Assembly: GCF_002002735.1 (NCBI RefSeq)
Contig: NZ_MUNY01000072.1
Location: 186,001-250,000 of the forward strand
Direction of reading: 5' to 3'
Length of the DNA: 64,000 nt
Origin: Algoriphagus sp. A40
Lineage (GTDB): Bacteria; Bacteroidota; Bacteroidia; Cytophagales; Cyclobacteriaceae
Shown here: in pieces, positions 17,122-26,695 of the stretch
How positions within the stretch are numbered: position 1 is the first letter of the stretch
Layout of the letters: every line of letters begins with the position of its first letter
Made by a program: the position numbers and the translations under genes
The notes under the pieces: model-generated
The model's database searches: none
What the model saw: only the letters and a program-made list of their open reading frames with translations
What the model was told of the DNA's origin: nothing

Positions 17122-18789
17122 ATGCACTCCAAAGTACAAGAATTGGCACTTTTCGGTCTATTAGGATTTTCACTTTTCTCCTGTCAAAAAGAAATACAGC
17201 ACCCAAGCCCTCCTAATATCCTCCTGATTGTGGCTGACGATTTAGGCTATGCGGATTTGGGTTCCTTTGGAGGGAATATCGAAACTCCCAATCTGGATCA
17301 ATTGGCCAAAGAGGGTATCAGGTTCAGCAGATTCCATACGGCTCCGTTTTGTGCAGTGACCCGGGCCATGTTGTTATCGGGAAATTTTAACCATGTAGCA
17401 GGAATGGGTTCGCAGGATTTGGTCACGGGAGTTCCAGGATACGAAGGACGGCTCAGCGATCGAATCATCCCATTTCCAGCTCTACTTCAAAATTCAGGAT
17501 ACCATACTTATATGGCCGGTAAATGGCATTTAGGCCTGACTTCAGAAGCAAACCCTGCCAACAAAGGCTTTGAAAAATCTTTTGTGACCATGCAAGGAGG
17601 TGCCAATCACTACAGTAATCGGGGAATTTTTCCTGAAACTCCAATATCGATATACTCTGAAAATGGAGAACCGGCGACCTGGCCGGAAGGCGCATATTCC
17701 ACAGATTATTATACTGACAAACTGATTTCCTACCTCGATGCAGATCAGAAGGATGAAAAGCCCTTCTTTGTATTTGCAGCCTATACTTCTCCGCATTGGC
17801 CGCTGCAAGTGGATTCAACCTACTGGAAAAAATACGAGGGAAGATTCGATGAAGGTTATGAAAAATGGAGAGAACGCCGACTGGAATCCCTCAAGAAATC
17901 CGGGATGATTCCAGAATCTGCAACCCTTCCTCCACTTCATCCCCGGGTCAAACCCTGGGATTCACTTTCTCCTGAGGAGCAAAAAAAGGAAGCCCGAAAA
18001 ATGGAGCTCTATGCCGGAATGTTGGATAACTTAGACTACAACATCGGACGATTGATTGCCTATCTCAAAGAGTCCGGGCGATATGAAAACACCCTGATTG
18101 TCTTTATGTCAGACAATGGTGCCGCTGCGGAGGATTTCTACTACCATGACTATTTTGGGCCCTTTCTCCGAGAAAATTACTCTGATAACTTTGAAGAAAT
18201 GGGCACCGAGAGTTCCTTTATTTCCTATGGTCCTCAGTGGGCCGAGGCGGGAGCGGCTCCTTTCAAATACTTCAAAGGCTACACGACTGAAGGAGGAATA
18301 AATGCCCCAATGATTATAGCAGGCAAAGGTGTAGAAGCCAAAGGAAGCATCAATTCTGCTTTTCTTTCAGTTATGGATATAGCGCCCACCTTTTTTGAAT
18401 TGGTAGGCAGTTCTTATCCCGATTCCTATCAGGGCAAACCTGTTCAAAAACCGGCAGGAGAGTCATTACTGCCAATTTTGAGAAATGAGCAGGCTGTAAT
18501 CCACGACTCCACTTATGTTTTTGCTTTGGAGCACCGGGGAAATGCCATGCTGAGAAAAGGAAACTGGAAACTCCTGAATAACACCACTCCATTTGAGAAG
18601 TCAAATTTTGAACTGCATAATCTCTCCCAAAGGCTGGATGAGCAAGTCGATCTGAAAGACCAATACCCTGTGAAGTACCAAGAATTACTTAAAGAATGGG
18701 AAAAATGGTCCCAAGCCGTGGGCGTCAGAATCCCTACGCCCAAACCTGGCGAAAACCAAATGACAAGCGATGACAGGCCACGAAACTAA
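17122..18789 (+). CDS. Arylsulfatase-like protein with unusual maturation motif (CAVTR)
   Basis: This large S1-family sulfatase (555 residues) is a probable lipoprotein (SLFSCQK). Metal-site segments are present: ILLIVADDLGYADLG near the N-terminus, AGKWHLGL, FAAYTSPHWPL and VFMSDNGAAAEDF. It resembles the arylsulfatase group with a MLLSGNFNHVAGMG stretch. The maturation motif is CAVTR (Cys77), where the family consensus is CxPxR; the codon is GTG, two changes from the proline codons CCA/CCC/CCT and not a single-base slip. The Cys and Arg needed for formylglycine are kept, so it may still be matured, perhaps less efficiently. It is first in a packed operon, and its last 20 bases overlap the next gene. 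Confidence 0.92.
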   Translation: MHSKVQELALFGLLGFSLFSCQKEIQHPSPPNILLIVADDLGYADLGSFGGNIETPNLDQLAKEGIRFSRFHTAPFCAVTRAMLLSGNFNHVAGMGSQDLVTGVPGYEGRLSDRIIPFPALLQNSGYHTYMAGKWHLGLTSEANPANKGFEKSFVTMQGGANHYSNRGIFPETPISIYSENGEPATWPEGAYSTDYYTDKLISYLDADQKDEKPFFVFAAYTSPHWPLQVDSTYWKKYEGRFDEGYEKWRERRLESLKKSGMIPESATLPPLHPRVKPWDSLSPEEQKKEARKMELYAGMLDNLDYNIGRLIAYLKESGRYENTLIVFMSDNGAAAEDFYYHDYFGPFLRENYSDNFEEMGTESSFISYGPQWAEAGAAPFKYFKGYTTEGGINAPMIIAGKGVEAKGSINSAFLSVMDIAPTFFELVGSSYPDSYQGKPVQKPAGESLLPILRNEQAVIHDSTYVFALEHRGNAMLRKGNWKLLNNTTPFEKSNFELHNLSQRLDEQVDLKDQYPVKYQELLKEWEKWSQAVGVRIPTPKPGENQMTSDDRPRN

Positions 18790-20104
18790 TGAATTGAAAC
18801 GCGAAGTTGGCTTGGGCGGAGTTATCACCAACGTATTGAGTATTTCCATTGGAAGTGGAATTTTCCTCCTGCCAGCCTTAGTTTATGTGATTTTGGGCCA
18901 TGCGAGTATTCTCGCCTATGTTTTTTGTGGATTGATATTCCTTTTCTTGGGGCTTTGCTTTGGGGAATTGAGCAGCCGAATCCCGGACACAGGGGGCTTG
19001 TATGTCTACATCGAGCGGGCTTTCGGGCCAATGGCCGGATTTATTGCCAATATTCTGTATTGGTTTGGAGTTGGAACTTTAGTCTGCGGAGCTTTGATGA
19101 ATGCCCTGGCCGATATTGCAGGAACTTATTTTCCATTATTTCAGCAAACAGGAGTACGCATCGCTTTCTTCGCTGCTATCACTGTTTTCAGCTGCTTTCT
19201 GAATATCAAAGGAATCCGGGATAGTATGGTTTTTATCAAAATCCTTACTTGGACCAAAGTCCTTTCCCTGTTGGCTTTGGTAAGTATAGGCTTAACCCAG
19301 TTGGATATTGCGAATATTGTTTGGAAGGGATTTCCGGAATTGGGGAAAATCGGAGAAGCTTCCATTTTGCTGATTTTTGCTTTTTTGGGCGGAGAAATGG
19401 CCCTTGCATCCGGTGGTGAGATGAAAAACCCCACACGGACAGGACCGATTGGCTATTTGGTAGGAATCATCCTGGTGATTTTAGGATTTTGCTCCATCCA
19501 TTTGGCCGTGCAGGGAGTCCTGGGAGATTTCATGCTTACCAATCAGGACGCACCCCTTGCAGAATTGGCGAAGGTCCTATTCGGGGAAACTGGTTTCCTG
19601 CTTGTATTGATACTTTCCTTTATCGCAGTAAGTAGCACGCTGAGTTCGACATTTACACTTCTTCCCCGCATCGTATATGCAGGAGCAAAAAACGGACTAT
19701 TACCCCAAGTTCTTTCGCGCATTCACCCCAAGTTCGGTACACCCTTTATTGCTATTTTATTCTTGGGTATTTTGGAATTCGGCTTCGCCGCTTCCGGAAG
19801 TTTTCGCTATTTATTGATTTTGGTAACGGGGGCTTGTTTGGTGATTTACTTCGGAGCGGTGCTTGCCTTTCTTAAGCTTCGTTGGAATTCAAAGGTTTTG
19901 GATCCGAAAGTATTCCAAGTCCCGGCTGGCAATTTCATCGGATTGATTACCTTAATTGCCCTAGCCTGGGTCTTTTTTCAATTGAGCCAAAAAGAACTGC
20001 TTGGCATTGGTCTATTCGTCTTAATTCTGTCCATACTCTATCAGCTGATGGTACTCTATAAAAGAAAGAAAACTGCAACATCCCAACAAATTACTCCTCT
20101 ATGA
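18770..20104 (+). CDS. APC-superfamily amino-acid permease (first copy)
   Basis: This is a 12-helix inner-membrane transporter of the amino acid-polyamine-organocation superfamily. It starts with NELKREVGLGGVITNVLSISIGSGIFLLPA, where the unwound TM1 GSGIF motif binds the amino-acid backbone. FLGGEMALASGGEMKNPTR matches the TM6 and cytoplasmic-loop signature. The start overlaps the sulfatase stop by 20 bases, and the stop overlaps the peptidase start by 4 (ATGA), implying translational coupling. With the downstream S9 peptidase it suggests uptake of amino acids released from peptides (inference). It is a paralogue of the permease at 22178. Confidence 0.92.
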   Translation: MTGHETNELKREVGLGGVITNVLSISIGSGIFLLPALVYVILGHASILAYVFCGLIFLFLGLCFGELSSRIPDTGGLYVYIERAFGPMAGFIANILYWFGVGTLVCGALMNALADIAGTYFPLFQQTGVRIAFFAAITVFSCFLNIKGIRDSMVFIKILTWTKVLSLLALVSIGLTQLDIANIVWKGFPELGKIGEASILLIFAFLGGEMALASGGEMKNPTRTGPIGYLVGIILVILGFCSIHLAVQGVLGDFMLTNQDAPLAELAKVLFGETGFLLVLILSFIAVSSTLSSTFTLLPRIVYAGAKNGLLPQVLSRIHPKFGTPFIAILFLGILEFGFAASGSFRYLLILVTGACLVIYFGAVLAFLKLRWNSKVLDPKVFQVPAGNFIGLITLIALAWVFFQLSQKELLGIGLFVLILSILYQLMVLYKRKKTATSQQITPL

Positions 20105-22131
20105 AAAAACCACTAATCTTCCTTCTCATTTGTTTTGGGCTTTTCACGGCTGTATTTGCTCAGGAAAAAACCAATCTCGAACTGACCGACCTCTTCCAGA
20201 TGGAGTATGTCAGCGATCCTCAGATTTCTCCGGATGGCACTCAGATTGTCTTTAGCCGAAACTTCAAAGACATCATGACCGACCGGGATTACTCTAATCT
20301 CTGGATCAGCAACATCGACGGTTCCCGCATCCGTCAACTAACTCAGGGCAATCAGCGCGACTATGCCCCGCGCTGGTCCAATGACGGCAAGAAGTTGGCT
20401 TTTCTCTCCAATCAGGATGACGAAAAGGTGAAGCTTTACCTCATGTTTCTGGATACCCGGGAAACTATGGCGCTGACCAACACCTCCACACCCCCAAGTT
20501 CAGTGGCTTGGAGTCCAGATGACAGTCAATTGGCCTTTACCCAGTTTGTGCCCGAAGCTAAAAAATCCATGCTGAACATTCCTTCAAAACCCGAAGGTGC
20601 GGAATGGAATGCTCCGCCGATCTTTATCGATGAGCTAAATTATCGGGGTGATGGTTCAGGGTATTTGAAACCCGGAAAATCACAGATTTTCACCCTGGGA
20701 ATCGATGGAGGAACGCCCAGACAGCGAACTTTCACTTCAAATAATCACGGAAGTCCCATCTGGTCAAAAGACGGAAACAGCCTTTTTTTCTCAGCAAACC
20801 TTCATGAAAATCATGAATTGGAACCAGCAAACTCCGAAATCTACAGCCTGAATCTCAGTTCAGGAGAAATCAAAGCACTGACCTCACGCTTCGGTCCTGA
20901 TTCCGAACCTGCACTTTCTCCGGACGGCAAACTGATTGCTTTTACAGGGAATGACGACACTTTTCAAGGGTACACAGTCACCAATCTGTATATAATGAAT
21001 GTGGATGGAACTGGGGTCAAAAACCTCACGGTTGACTTGGATCGGGATGCAGGAAATCTCCAGTGGGAAGGAAACAGCCAGGGAGTTTACTTCCAATACG
21101 ATGAATTTGGAGATACCAAAATCGGGCATGTGGCACTGACAGGAAAAATCAGAACTGTAGTCGAGGGCCTTGGAGGTTTGGATTTGGGCAGGCCATACAA
21201 TGCCGGAACATTTACCGTTTCAGCCAACAACCGTTTTGCTTTTACCCAAGGTGGACCTGAGCATCCGGCTGACTTGGCGATCTGGAACGGCGGAGAAACC
21301 AAAAGGCTGACGGCTGTCAATGATGACCTGTTTTCCTTCCGGAAAATCGGGAAAACTGAGGAAATCTGGTGGGAATCTTCCTTTGACCAAAAGCGGGTTC
21401 AAGGCTGGATCGTGACTCCGCCGGATTTTGATCCTGCCAAAAAATATCCCCTGATTCTGGAAATTCACGGTGGCCCTTTTTCTATGTACGGGCCTTCTTT
21501 CGCCTACGAAATCCAGGCTTATGCCGCTGCTGGATATGTGGTCCTCTATACCAATCCGCGGGGAAGCACAGGTTACGGACAGGAATTTGGCAACGCCATC
21601 CACCACGATTACCCCAATCATGACTATGAAGACTTGATGTCCGGAGTGGATGCAGTGATTGCCAAAGGATACATCGATACCGAAAACTTGTTTGTCACCG
21701 GTGGATCCGGAGGCGGAGTGTTGACGGCTTGGATCGTGGGGAAAACAACAAGATTCAAAGCGGCTGTTGTGGCCAAACCTGTAATCAACTGGACGAGCTT
21801 TGTGCTTCATGCAGACTCCCCAGCCTTTTTTGCCAAGTATTGGTTTGGAAAAATGCCTTGGGAAGATCAGGAGAATTATTGGAGAAGATCCCCACTTTCG
21901 CTGGTTGGAAATGTGAAAACACCGACCATGTTGCTGACTGGCGAACAGGATTTCAGAACTCCCATTTCTGAAACTGAGCAATACTATGCTGCTTTGAAAC
22001 TTCAGGGAGTAGAAACCGCCATGGTGCGAATACCCAATGCATCACACGGTTTGGTAGGGCGCCCAAGTATGCTGATGAGTAAGTCAGCGGCGATTTTGAG
22101 TTGGTTCAACCATTACAGAGACAAAAAATAA
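20101..22131 (+). CDS. S9 family serine peptidase (prolyl oligopeptidase/acylaminoacyl-peptidase type)
   Basis: This exported peptidase has 676 residues and a signal cut near VFAQE. The N-terminal half is a WD40-like/TolB propeller with ISPDGTQIVFSR, WSNDGKKLAFLS and LSPDGKLIAFTG blades. The alpha/beta-hydrolase half begins near residue 440 (PLILEIHGGPFSMYG). The triad is visible: Ser536 in TGGSGGG, Asp617 in GEQDFRTP and His649 in NASHGLVG. It cleaves short peptides, probably in the periplasm. It is sandwiched between two APC permease paralogues, translationally coupled to the first (ATGA) and followed by a 46-base gap before the second. Confidence 0.95.
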   Translation: MKKPLIFLLICFGLFTAVFAQEKTNLELTDLFQMEYVSDPQISPDGTQIVFSRNFKDIMTDRDYSNLWISNIDGSRIRQLTQGNQRDYAPRWSNDGKKLAFLSNQDDEKVKLYLMFLDTRETMALTNTSTPPSSVAWSPDDSQLAFTQFVPEAKKSMLNIPSKPEGAEWNAPPIFIDELNYRGDGSGYLKPGKSQIFTLGIDGGTPRQRTFTSNNHGSPIWSKDGNSLFFSANLHENHELEPANSEIYSLNLSSGEIKALTSRFGPDSEPALSPDGKLIAFTGNDDTFQGYTVTNLYIMNVDGTGVKNLTVDLDRDAGNLQWEGNSQGVYFQYDEFGDTKIGHVALTGKIRTVVEGLGGLDLGRPYNAGTFTVSANNRFAFTQGGPEHPADLAIWNGGETKRLTAVNDDLFSFRKIGKTEEIWWESSFDQKRVQGWIVTPPDFDPAKKYPLILEIHGGPFSMYGPSFAYEIQAYAAAGYVVLYTNPRGSTGYGQEFGNAIHHDYPNHDYEDLMSGVDAVIAKGYIDTENLFVTGGSGGGVLTAWIVGKTTRFKAAVVAKPVINWTSFVLHADSPAFFAKYWFGKMPWEDQENYWRRSPLSLVGNVKTPTMLLTGEQDFRTPISETEQYYAALKLQGVETAMVRIPNASHGLVGRPSMLMSKSAAILSWFNHYRDKK

Positions 22132-22177
22132 TGTCCAACCTATTAAAAGGAACTGAACTAATTTTCGCCACTATTTT

Positions 22178-23488
22178 ATGAGTACAAGAAATGAAGACCT
22201 TAAGCGGGAAATCGGCGTTTGGGGGCTCTCCGCCAACATTGTCAATATCATAGTTGGCGCCGGGATTTTTGTACTGCCGGCTATTATTGCCGAAATCATG
22301 GGATCGGCAGGCATTATTGTCTACCTGTTTTGTGGTTTTTTGATTGCTTTGGTCATGCTTTGTTTCGCTGAAGCAGGAAGTAAAGTGACAAGATCAGGTG
22401 GAGGATATGCCTATGTGGAAACGGCCTTTGGTCCTTTTCCCGGTTTTTTGGCGGCGGTTTTTTTGGTCTTGGGCAGTGTGTTTTCCGATGCTGCCGTTGC
22501 CAATGCCTTGGTGGAATTAATCGGTTTAGCATTTCCCGTATTCAAAAATCCCATTGTACGGGTTGTTTTTTTGTTTCTGATATTTTCGGGTTTGGCGACG
22601 CTCAATGTGATCGGTGTAAAACAGGGGATCGGTTTGGTAAAAATCAACACGGTCGCCAAACTGACTCCCATGGTGTTATTGATCGTTTTTGGATGGAAAG
22701 ATGTCTCCCTGGCTCATTTAGCCTGGGAATCCACTCCAACCATCGAGCAGTTTGGGTCAGCCTCCCTGATTTTGTTTTTTGCATTCCAAGGTGGAGATAC
22801 CGGTTTGACCGTAGGCGGAGAAATAAAAGAACCCCAGAAAACGGTCCCAAAAGCCATCTTCATCGGGATTTCATTTGTATTACTCCTATACATTCTCATT
22901 CAGACTGTCACCCAGGGAATCTTGGGTAGCGATTTACCCCAGTTCAAAGAAGCTCCCTTGGCTGAGGCAGCGAAAATTGTCTTTGGACCAATAGGATATT
23001 CCATCTTGCTGATCGGTGCAGGGATTTCCATGTTTGGAATGCTGAGCGGTGAAATACTGAATTTACCCCGGGTAATTTTTGGTCTGGCCAGAGATCGGAT
23101 TATTCCATTAGACAAGCTTGCTGCGATCCATCCCAGATTCAAGACTCCTTATCTGGCCATTCTGCTTTACGCAGGTTTGGGATTTGTTTTAGCGGCAGCA
23201 GGAGGATTCAGGCAGTTGGCCGTCATAGCATCAGGCAGTATGCTGTTGGTGTATTTCGGAGTTTCATTGGCGGTAATCCAGCTCAGGAGAAAGAAAGCAG
23301 CCAATCCTGCCGATTTCAAAATCCCCCTTGGCTATACTGTTCCGATTCTCTCTGCAGGCATCATTCTATATTTTCTTTCCAATCTGAGCGGATATGAAAA
23401 GGTCGGCACCCTAATTTTTATCGGGGTGTTGGCCTTGATTTATTTTCTGGTTAAGTTTTTTGAAAAGAGAAAAAACCAGGGAACATGA
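22178..23488 (+). CDS. APC-superfamily amino-acid permease (second copy)
   Basis: This is a second 12-helix APC transporter (436 residues). It starts with EDLKREIGVWGLSANIVNIIVGAGIFVLPA, aligning directly with the permease at 18770. The GAGIF substrate motif and the loop FQGGDTGLTVGGEIKEPQKTVPKA are intact. Divergence from the first copy over most of the length suggests different amino-acid preferences. The gene ends in an ATGA overlap with the next NTF2-like gene. The order permease-peptidase-permease points to a peptide and amino-acid scavenging unit. Confidence 0.92.
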   Translation: MSTRNEDLKREIGVWGLSANIVNIIVGAGIFVLPAIIAEIMGSAGIIVYLFCGFLIALVMLCFAEAGSKVTRSGGGYAYVETAFGPFPGFLAAVFLVLGSVFSDAAVANALVELIGLAFPVFKNPIVRVVFLFLIFSGLATLNVIGVKQGIGLVKINTVAKLTPMVLLIVFGWKDVSLAHLAWESTPTIEQFGSASLILFFAFQGGDTGLTVGGEIKEPQKTVPKAIFIGISFVLLLYILIQTVTQGILGSDLPQFKEAPLAEAAKIVFGPIGYSILLIGAGISMFGMLSGEILNLPRVIFGLARDRIIPLDKLAAIHPRFKTPYLAILLYAGLGFVLAAAGGFRQLAVIASGSMLLVYFGVSLAVIQLRRKKAANPADFKIPLGYTVPILSAGIILYFLSNLSGYEKVGTLIFIGVLALIYFLVKFFEKRKNQGT

Positions 23489-23946
23489 AAAAACCTAATC
23501 ACTTTCTAATCCTCACAATTCTACTTGCCCTTCTGTGTTGGCATACAAATGTCTATGCCCAAGGGTTGGATAAACAACAAATTCTCTCCCAGAGAAAAGC
23601 TTCCAATGAAGCCCTGAGGAAATTTGATGAAGAGCTGAATGCCTCATTTTCGACAGAGGATGCTTTCATCACCACAGGTGCGGGGACACTGATTGCAGGC
23701 AAAGAAGCGCTGTCAGCTTACCTCAAATCCCAAACCGGCCCGAGAATGTACTGGGTACGAACTCCAAATGAAGTGCTGGTCAATCCCAAAACCCAATTGG
23801 CATGGGAAACTGGAACCTGGAAAGGATATGTAGAAGGATCTGAAGAGGCCGTGGTAGGAGGAAAGTATTCTGCCCAATGGACCAAGAAATCTGGGACTTG
23901 GCTGATCCAATCCCAACTTTTTGTTACCCTTGAAAACCTCCCATGA
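23485..23946 (+). CDS. NTF2-like (DUF4440) secreted protein
   Basis: This 153-residue exported protein has a signal ending near NVYAQG. DUF4440-type NTF2-fold features are the first helix (SQRKASNEALRKFDEELNASFS), EDAFITTGAGTLIAGKEAL (helix-turn for cavity closure) and the terminal strands TGTWKGYV and SAQWTKKSGTWLIQSQLFV. No catalytic residue set is evident; members range from enzymes to small-molecule binders. It overlaps the permease stop by 4 bases and is probably the last gene of the operon that begins with the sulfatase. Confidence 0.82.
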   Translation: MKKPNHFLILTILLALLCWHTNVYAQGLDKQQILSQRKASNEALRKFDEELNASFSTEDAFITTGAGTLIAGKEALSAYLKSQTGPRMYWVRTPNEVLVNPKTQLAWETGTWKGYVEGSEEAVVGGKYSAQWTKKSGTWLIQSQLFVTLENLP

Positions 23947-24281
23947 TTTTAATTTTAGGACAGCTCTAACCCTAAAAGGGGGAATTTTAGCTGGGATGCC
24001 TATGGTTCCTTATATCCTATTGAATTAAATAAGGAGCTCGAAATCGATTATCCTGATCTGGAAATATTTCCGGACCATTCGAGACCGCATTTAACCTTTA
24101 CATATTTCCTAGCTCTGGCTTGTTCCTATTTTTCCTTTGGAAAATTTTACCGCATGCCCGGACAATAATATCCATTGTTCATCCCTCCTTCCTTTTGATT
24201 TCAGGCAATAATCAGGACTTTAAGTCACTGGCTAACAGTGATTTTTCTATGTCTAAACAATCTTATCCAACTCCTTTTATC
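23947..24281. other. Non-coding stretch between two NTF2-like genes
   Basis: These 335 bases hold no supported gene. A frame open upstream of 24282 lacks a plausible signal or domain and is treated as leader. A loose CAGCT...AGCTG hairpin lies near 23960-23990. The region should hold the promoter for the gene at 24282. Confidence 0.45.
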
Positions 24282-24800
24282 ATGAAAATTTTCAAAAAAT
24301 CCCTGGCATTTGCTTTCCTGCTGATGCTGACAACCCTCGTTTCGACTGCACAAGATGTGACCCTTGAGTTTCAAAATGCGACAACCGCTCTTGAAGTGGT
24401 TCAAAAATACACCAAAGCCCTACAGGCCGGAGATGTAGCCACGATGAATGCCCAACTGGCACCCGATGCGATGATTTATGGCTTAGGCGGAGGAATGGAC
24501 TCCCTAACTGTCGCCCAGCACAAAGAGTATTTCACCAGCAGTACCACGAATTACAAACACAGCATTTCCCAGGAACTTTATCTACCAGTCAAAGTGACCA
24601 ACAATTGGAATGAAGGTGAATGGGTATTGTCATGGGGGACAAACACACTGACCAACAAGGCAACCGGCAAGACCATAGTTGTACCCTTTCATACGGCTGG
24701 GAGAGTTGTCAATGGCAAGATTGCCTATTTACGTTATTGGTATGACATGCTCAATATTCTGGAAGCGCAGGGATTTACGATTACTCCTCCAACCAATTGA
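24282..24800 (+). CDS. NTF2-like secreted protein
   Basis: This 172-residue protein has a clean signal peptide (MKIFKKSLAFAFLLML...STAQ). The start at 24282 is chosen because the signal begins there; the frame extends 54 codons upstream with no sensible content. The NTF2 fold shows in ALEVVQKYTKALQAGDVATMNAQLAPDAMIYGLG, then strands with WVLSWGTNTLTNK and GRVVNGKIAYLRYWYDMLNILEAQGF, the standard SnoaL-like ending in which a tyrosine- and tryptophan-rich strand lines the pocket. The ligand is unknown. It is the third NTF2-fold protein in the window. Confidence 0.83.
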   Translation: MKIFKKSLAFAFLLMLTTLVSTAQDVTLEFQNATTALEVVQKYTKALQAGDVATMNAQLAPDAMIYGLGGGMDSLTVAQHKEYFTSSTTNYKHSISQELYLPVKVTNNWNEGEWVLSWGTNTLTNKATGKTIVVPFHTAGRVVNGKIAYLRYWYDMLNILEAQGFTITPPTN

Positions 24801-25004
24801 GTGTATCAACGGTCAAGAAAACCTTAATCCCTTTGGTGTTCTCCCGATTACCAAAGAGAATTTTTTAGACCATTCAGCATTTAGAAACAGTATTTACGCC
24901 AAACCTTTTCACGCTGAATCCTAGCTTGGAGTAAAAGGATTGACCTTATCCTAACTTTTAACCGGGATCGAATTGGAAGTGGCTAACAATGAGAATTAAA
25001 AACT

Positions 25005-25637
25005 ATGGCAAATACGCTCACTCTTATCCCTGACAAACCCAAAGCTTGGCTGATCCTGTTGGTTTGGGCTTTCCTATTCCTCTTTGCCGGAAAATTTGTC
25101 CTGAATGATGCCTTACCCTACTTCGGTTTTGACGAAGAAGTTTTTGGAAGATTTTGGGGAATGAAATGGCCCCTGATCGGTCACATTTCCGGAGGATTGC
25201 TTGCCTTGACCCTGGGACCGTTTCAGTTTTGGACTGGATTGAAGGCCAAGTTTGTAAGAGTGCACCGATGGACTGGCAGGCTCTACCTGACAGGAATACT
25301 TATCGGGACAATCAGCTCAGTAACCTTAGCCCTGACTACCGGTTTGGCGATTCACTGGACTTGGGCCTTTTCCTTGCTAATGCTGGCGATGGCTTGGTTC
25401 TTTACGACAGGTATGGCACTTCGATTCATTTTACTCCGGCGATTTCAGCTTCACAAAGAATGGATGATCCGAAGCTATGTCGTCACGTTTGCCTTTGTAC
25501 TTTTTCGCTGGCTGAACAGCACTCCCATTCTGGTCGAAATGGGAAACTTCATCGAAAGAGGCCCAACAATGATCTGGATTTCCTGGGTCGTCCCGCTTTT
25601 TTTCACAGAAATCATCCTTCAATGGAATAAGAAATAA
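25005..25637 (+). CDS. DUF2306 integral membrane protein
   Basis: This is a 210-residue inner-membrane protein with about six hydrophobic helices. The DUF2306 signature is visible as IGHISGGLLALTLGPFQFWTGL, then RVHRWTGRLYLTGI, with conserved His and Arg facing the membrane, and RRFQLHKEWMIRSYVVTFAFVLFRW. The repeated His residues in or near helices resemble those of haem-binding membrane proteins, but haem binding here is inference. The dihaem cytochrome gene starts 27 bases downstream, which supports a redox or respiratory-membrane connection. Confidence 0.85.
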   Translation: MANTLTLIPDKPKAWLILLVWAFLFLFAGKFVLNDALPYFGFDEEVFGRFWGMKWPLIGHISGGLLALTLGPFQFWTGLKAKFVRVHRWTGRLYLTGILIGTISSVTLALTTGLAIHWTWAFSLLMLAMAWFFTTGMALRFILLRRFQLHKEWMIRSYVVTFAFVLFRWLNSTPILVEMGNFIERGPTMIWISWVVPLFFTEIILQWNKK

Positions 25638-25664
25638 AAATCATTTCACCTAAATGCTGATCCC

Positions 25665-26666
25665 ATGATCAAGAAAATTCTTCTCGGAATTCTGGCTCTT
25701 CTGATAGTGCTAGTCGGTTGTTTTGTGATTTATGTTCAGTTAAACTGGGACAAAGTCTATGACATCCCCTATCCTGATCTTCAGGTAAGTACTGATTCTG
25801 CAGTAATCGCAAGAGGAAAGTACCTGGTTCACGGTCCGGCACATTGTTCGAATTGTCATGTGTCCACACTTGAAGAAATGGTTGCTACCGATGCCGGAGA
25901 CCCTATTCCTCTCAAAGGAGGAGCAGAATTCGCTTTGGGGCCTTTGGGGAGTTTATTCACAAAGAATTTGACGCCGGACCCAACCACGGGCATCGGAAGA
26001 TATTCTGACGGGCAGGTGTTCCGGATGATGCGGCATGCGGTGAAGCCAGATGGCACGGCGAGTATTGCTTTGCTGATGCCATTTTGGAAGATGGCAGATG
26101 AGGATTTGGTAGCAGTTGTTTCCTATCTAAGATCTATGGCTCCCATCACTAACAAAGTCTCGGACAGCCATTGGACCTTTATGGGAAAGGCCATCAAGGT
26201 ATTTTCTCCAACCTTCCATCCAATTGAGCACCCCGATGCAAGCCCAACTGCTCCTGCTATGGAAGCAACTCTTGAAAGGGGTGAATATTTGGCGAGAAAT
26301 GTGGCGAATTGCGTGGCTTGTCATACCGAGCGGGATCCTGTGACTTTCGAGGCAATAGGGCCTGAATTCGCCGGGGGAATGGAATTTGAACCCTTTAAAG
26401 AAATGCATATTATGTTGGGTGAAGACCCCGAATTGTGGATGCGCTCTCCTAACCTCACTCCACACCCCAACAGTGCTCTTTCCAGGTTTAAAACTGTAGA
26501 AGAATGGAAAGCCAGGTTTAGGCAAGGACGATTGATCAAGATTTCGCCCATGCACTGGGGGCCTTTTTCCAGGATGTCAGACCAAGATCTAGAAGCACTT
26601 TATCTCTATCTTAACAGTCTCGATCCCATCGAACACGAAGTGGGAGAATTGATGTTTAAAAAATAA
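25665..26666 (+). CDS. Membrane-anchored dihaem cytochrome c
   Basis: This 333-residue protein has an N-terminal membrane anchor (about residues 4-25) and two c-type haem sites: CSNCH (about residue 63) in the first domain and CVACH (about 220) in the second. Each domain has downstream candidate Met/His axial ligands (MMRHAVKPDG and LMPFWKM in the first; SPMHWGPFSRMSDQDL in the second). The arrangement resembles cytochrome subunits of alcohol/aldehyde dehydrogenases, which pass electrons from periplasmic oxidations to the respiratory chain. No dehydrogenase catalytic subunit is adjacent; neighbours are DUF2306 and EthD-like genes. Confidence 0.92.
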   Translation: MIKKILLGILALLIVLVGCFVIYVQLNWDKVYDIPYPDLQVSTDSAVIARGKYLVHGPAHCSNCHVSTLEEMVATDAGDPIPLKGGAEFALGPLGSLFTKNLTPDPTTGIGRYSDGQVFRMMRHAVKPDGTASIALLMPFWKMADEDLVAVVSYLRSMAPITNKVSDSHWTFMGKAIKVFSPTFHPIEHPDASPTAPAMEATLERGEYLARNVANCVACHTERDPVTFEAIGPEFAGGMEFEPFKEMHIMLGEDPELWMRSPNLTPHPNSALSRFKTVEEWKARFRQGRLIKISPMHWGPFSRMSDQDLEALYLYLNSLDPIEHEVGELMFKK

Positions 26667-26695
26667 TCGGCACCGGATTTCAAATTAAAAATATC

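Noticed and set aside
21220..21981. 253-codon minus-strand open frame opposite the S9 peptidase
   Set aside because: It is a shadow of the peptidase catalytic domain; composition and lack of motifs argue against a real protein.
24120..24281. 54-codon upstream extension of the NTF2-like gene at 24282
   Set aside because: The signal peptide starts at 24282; the extension is an unrelated hydrophobic and polar mix with no support.
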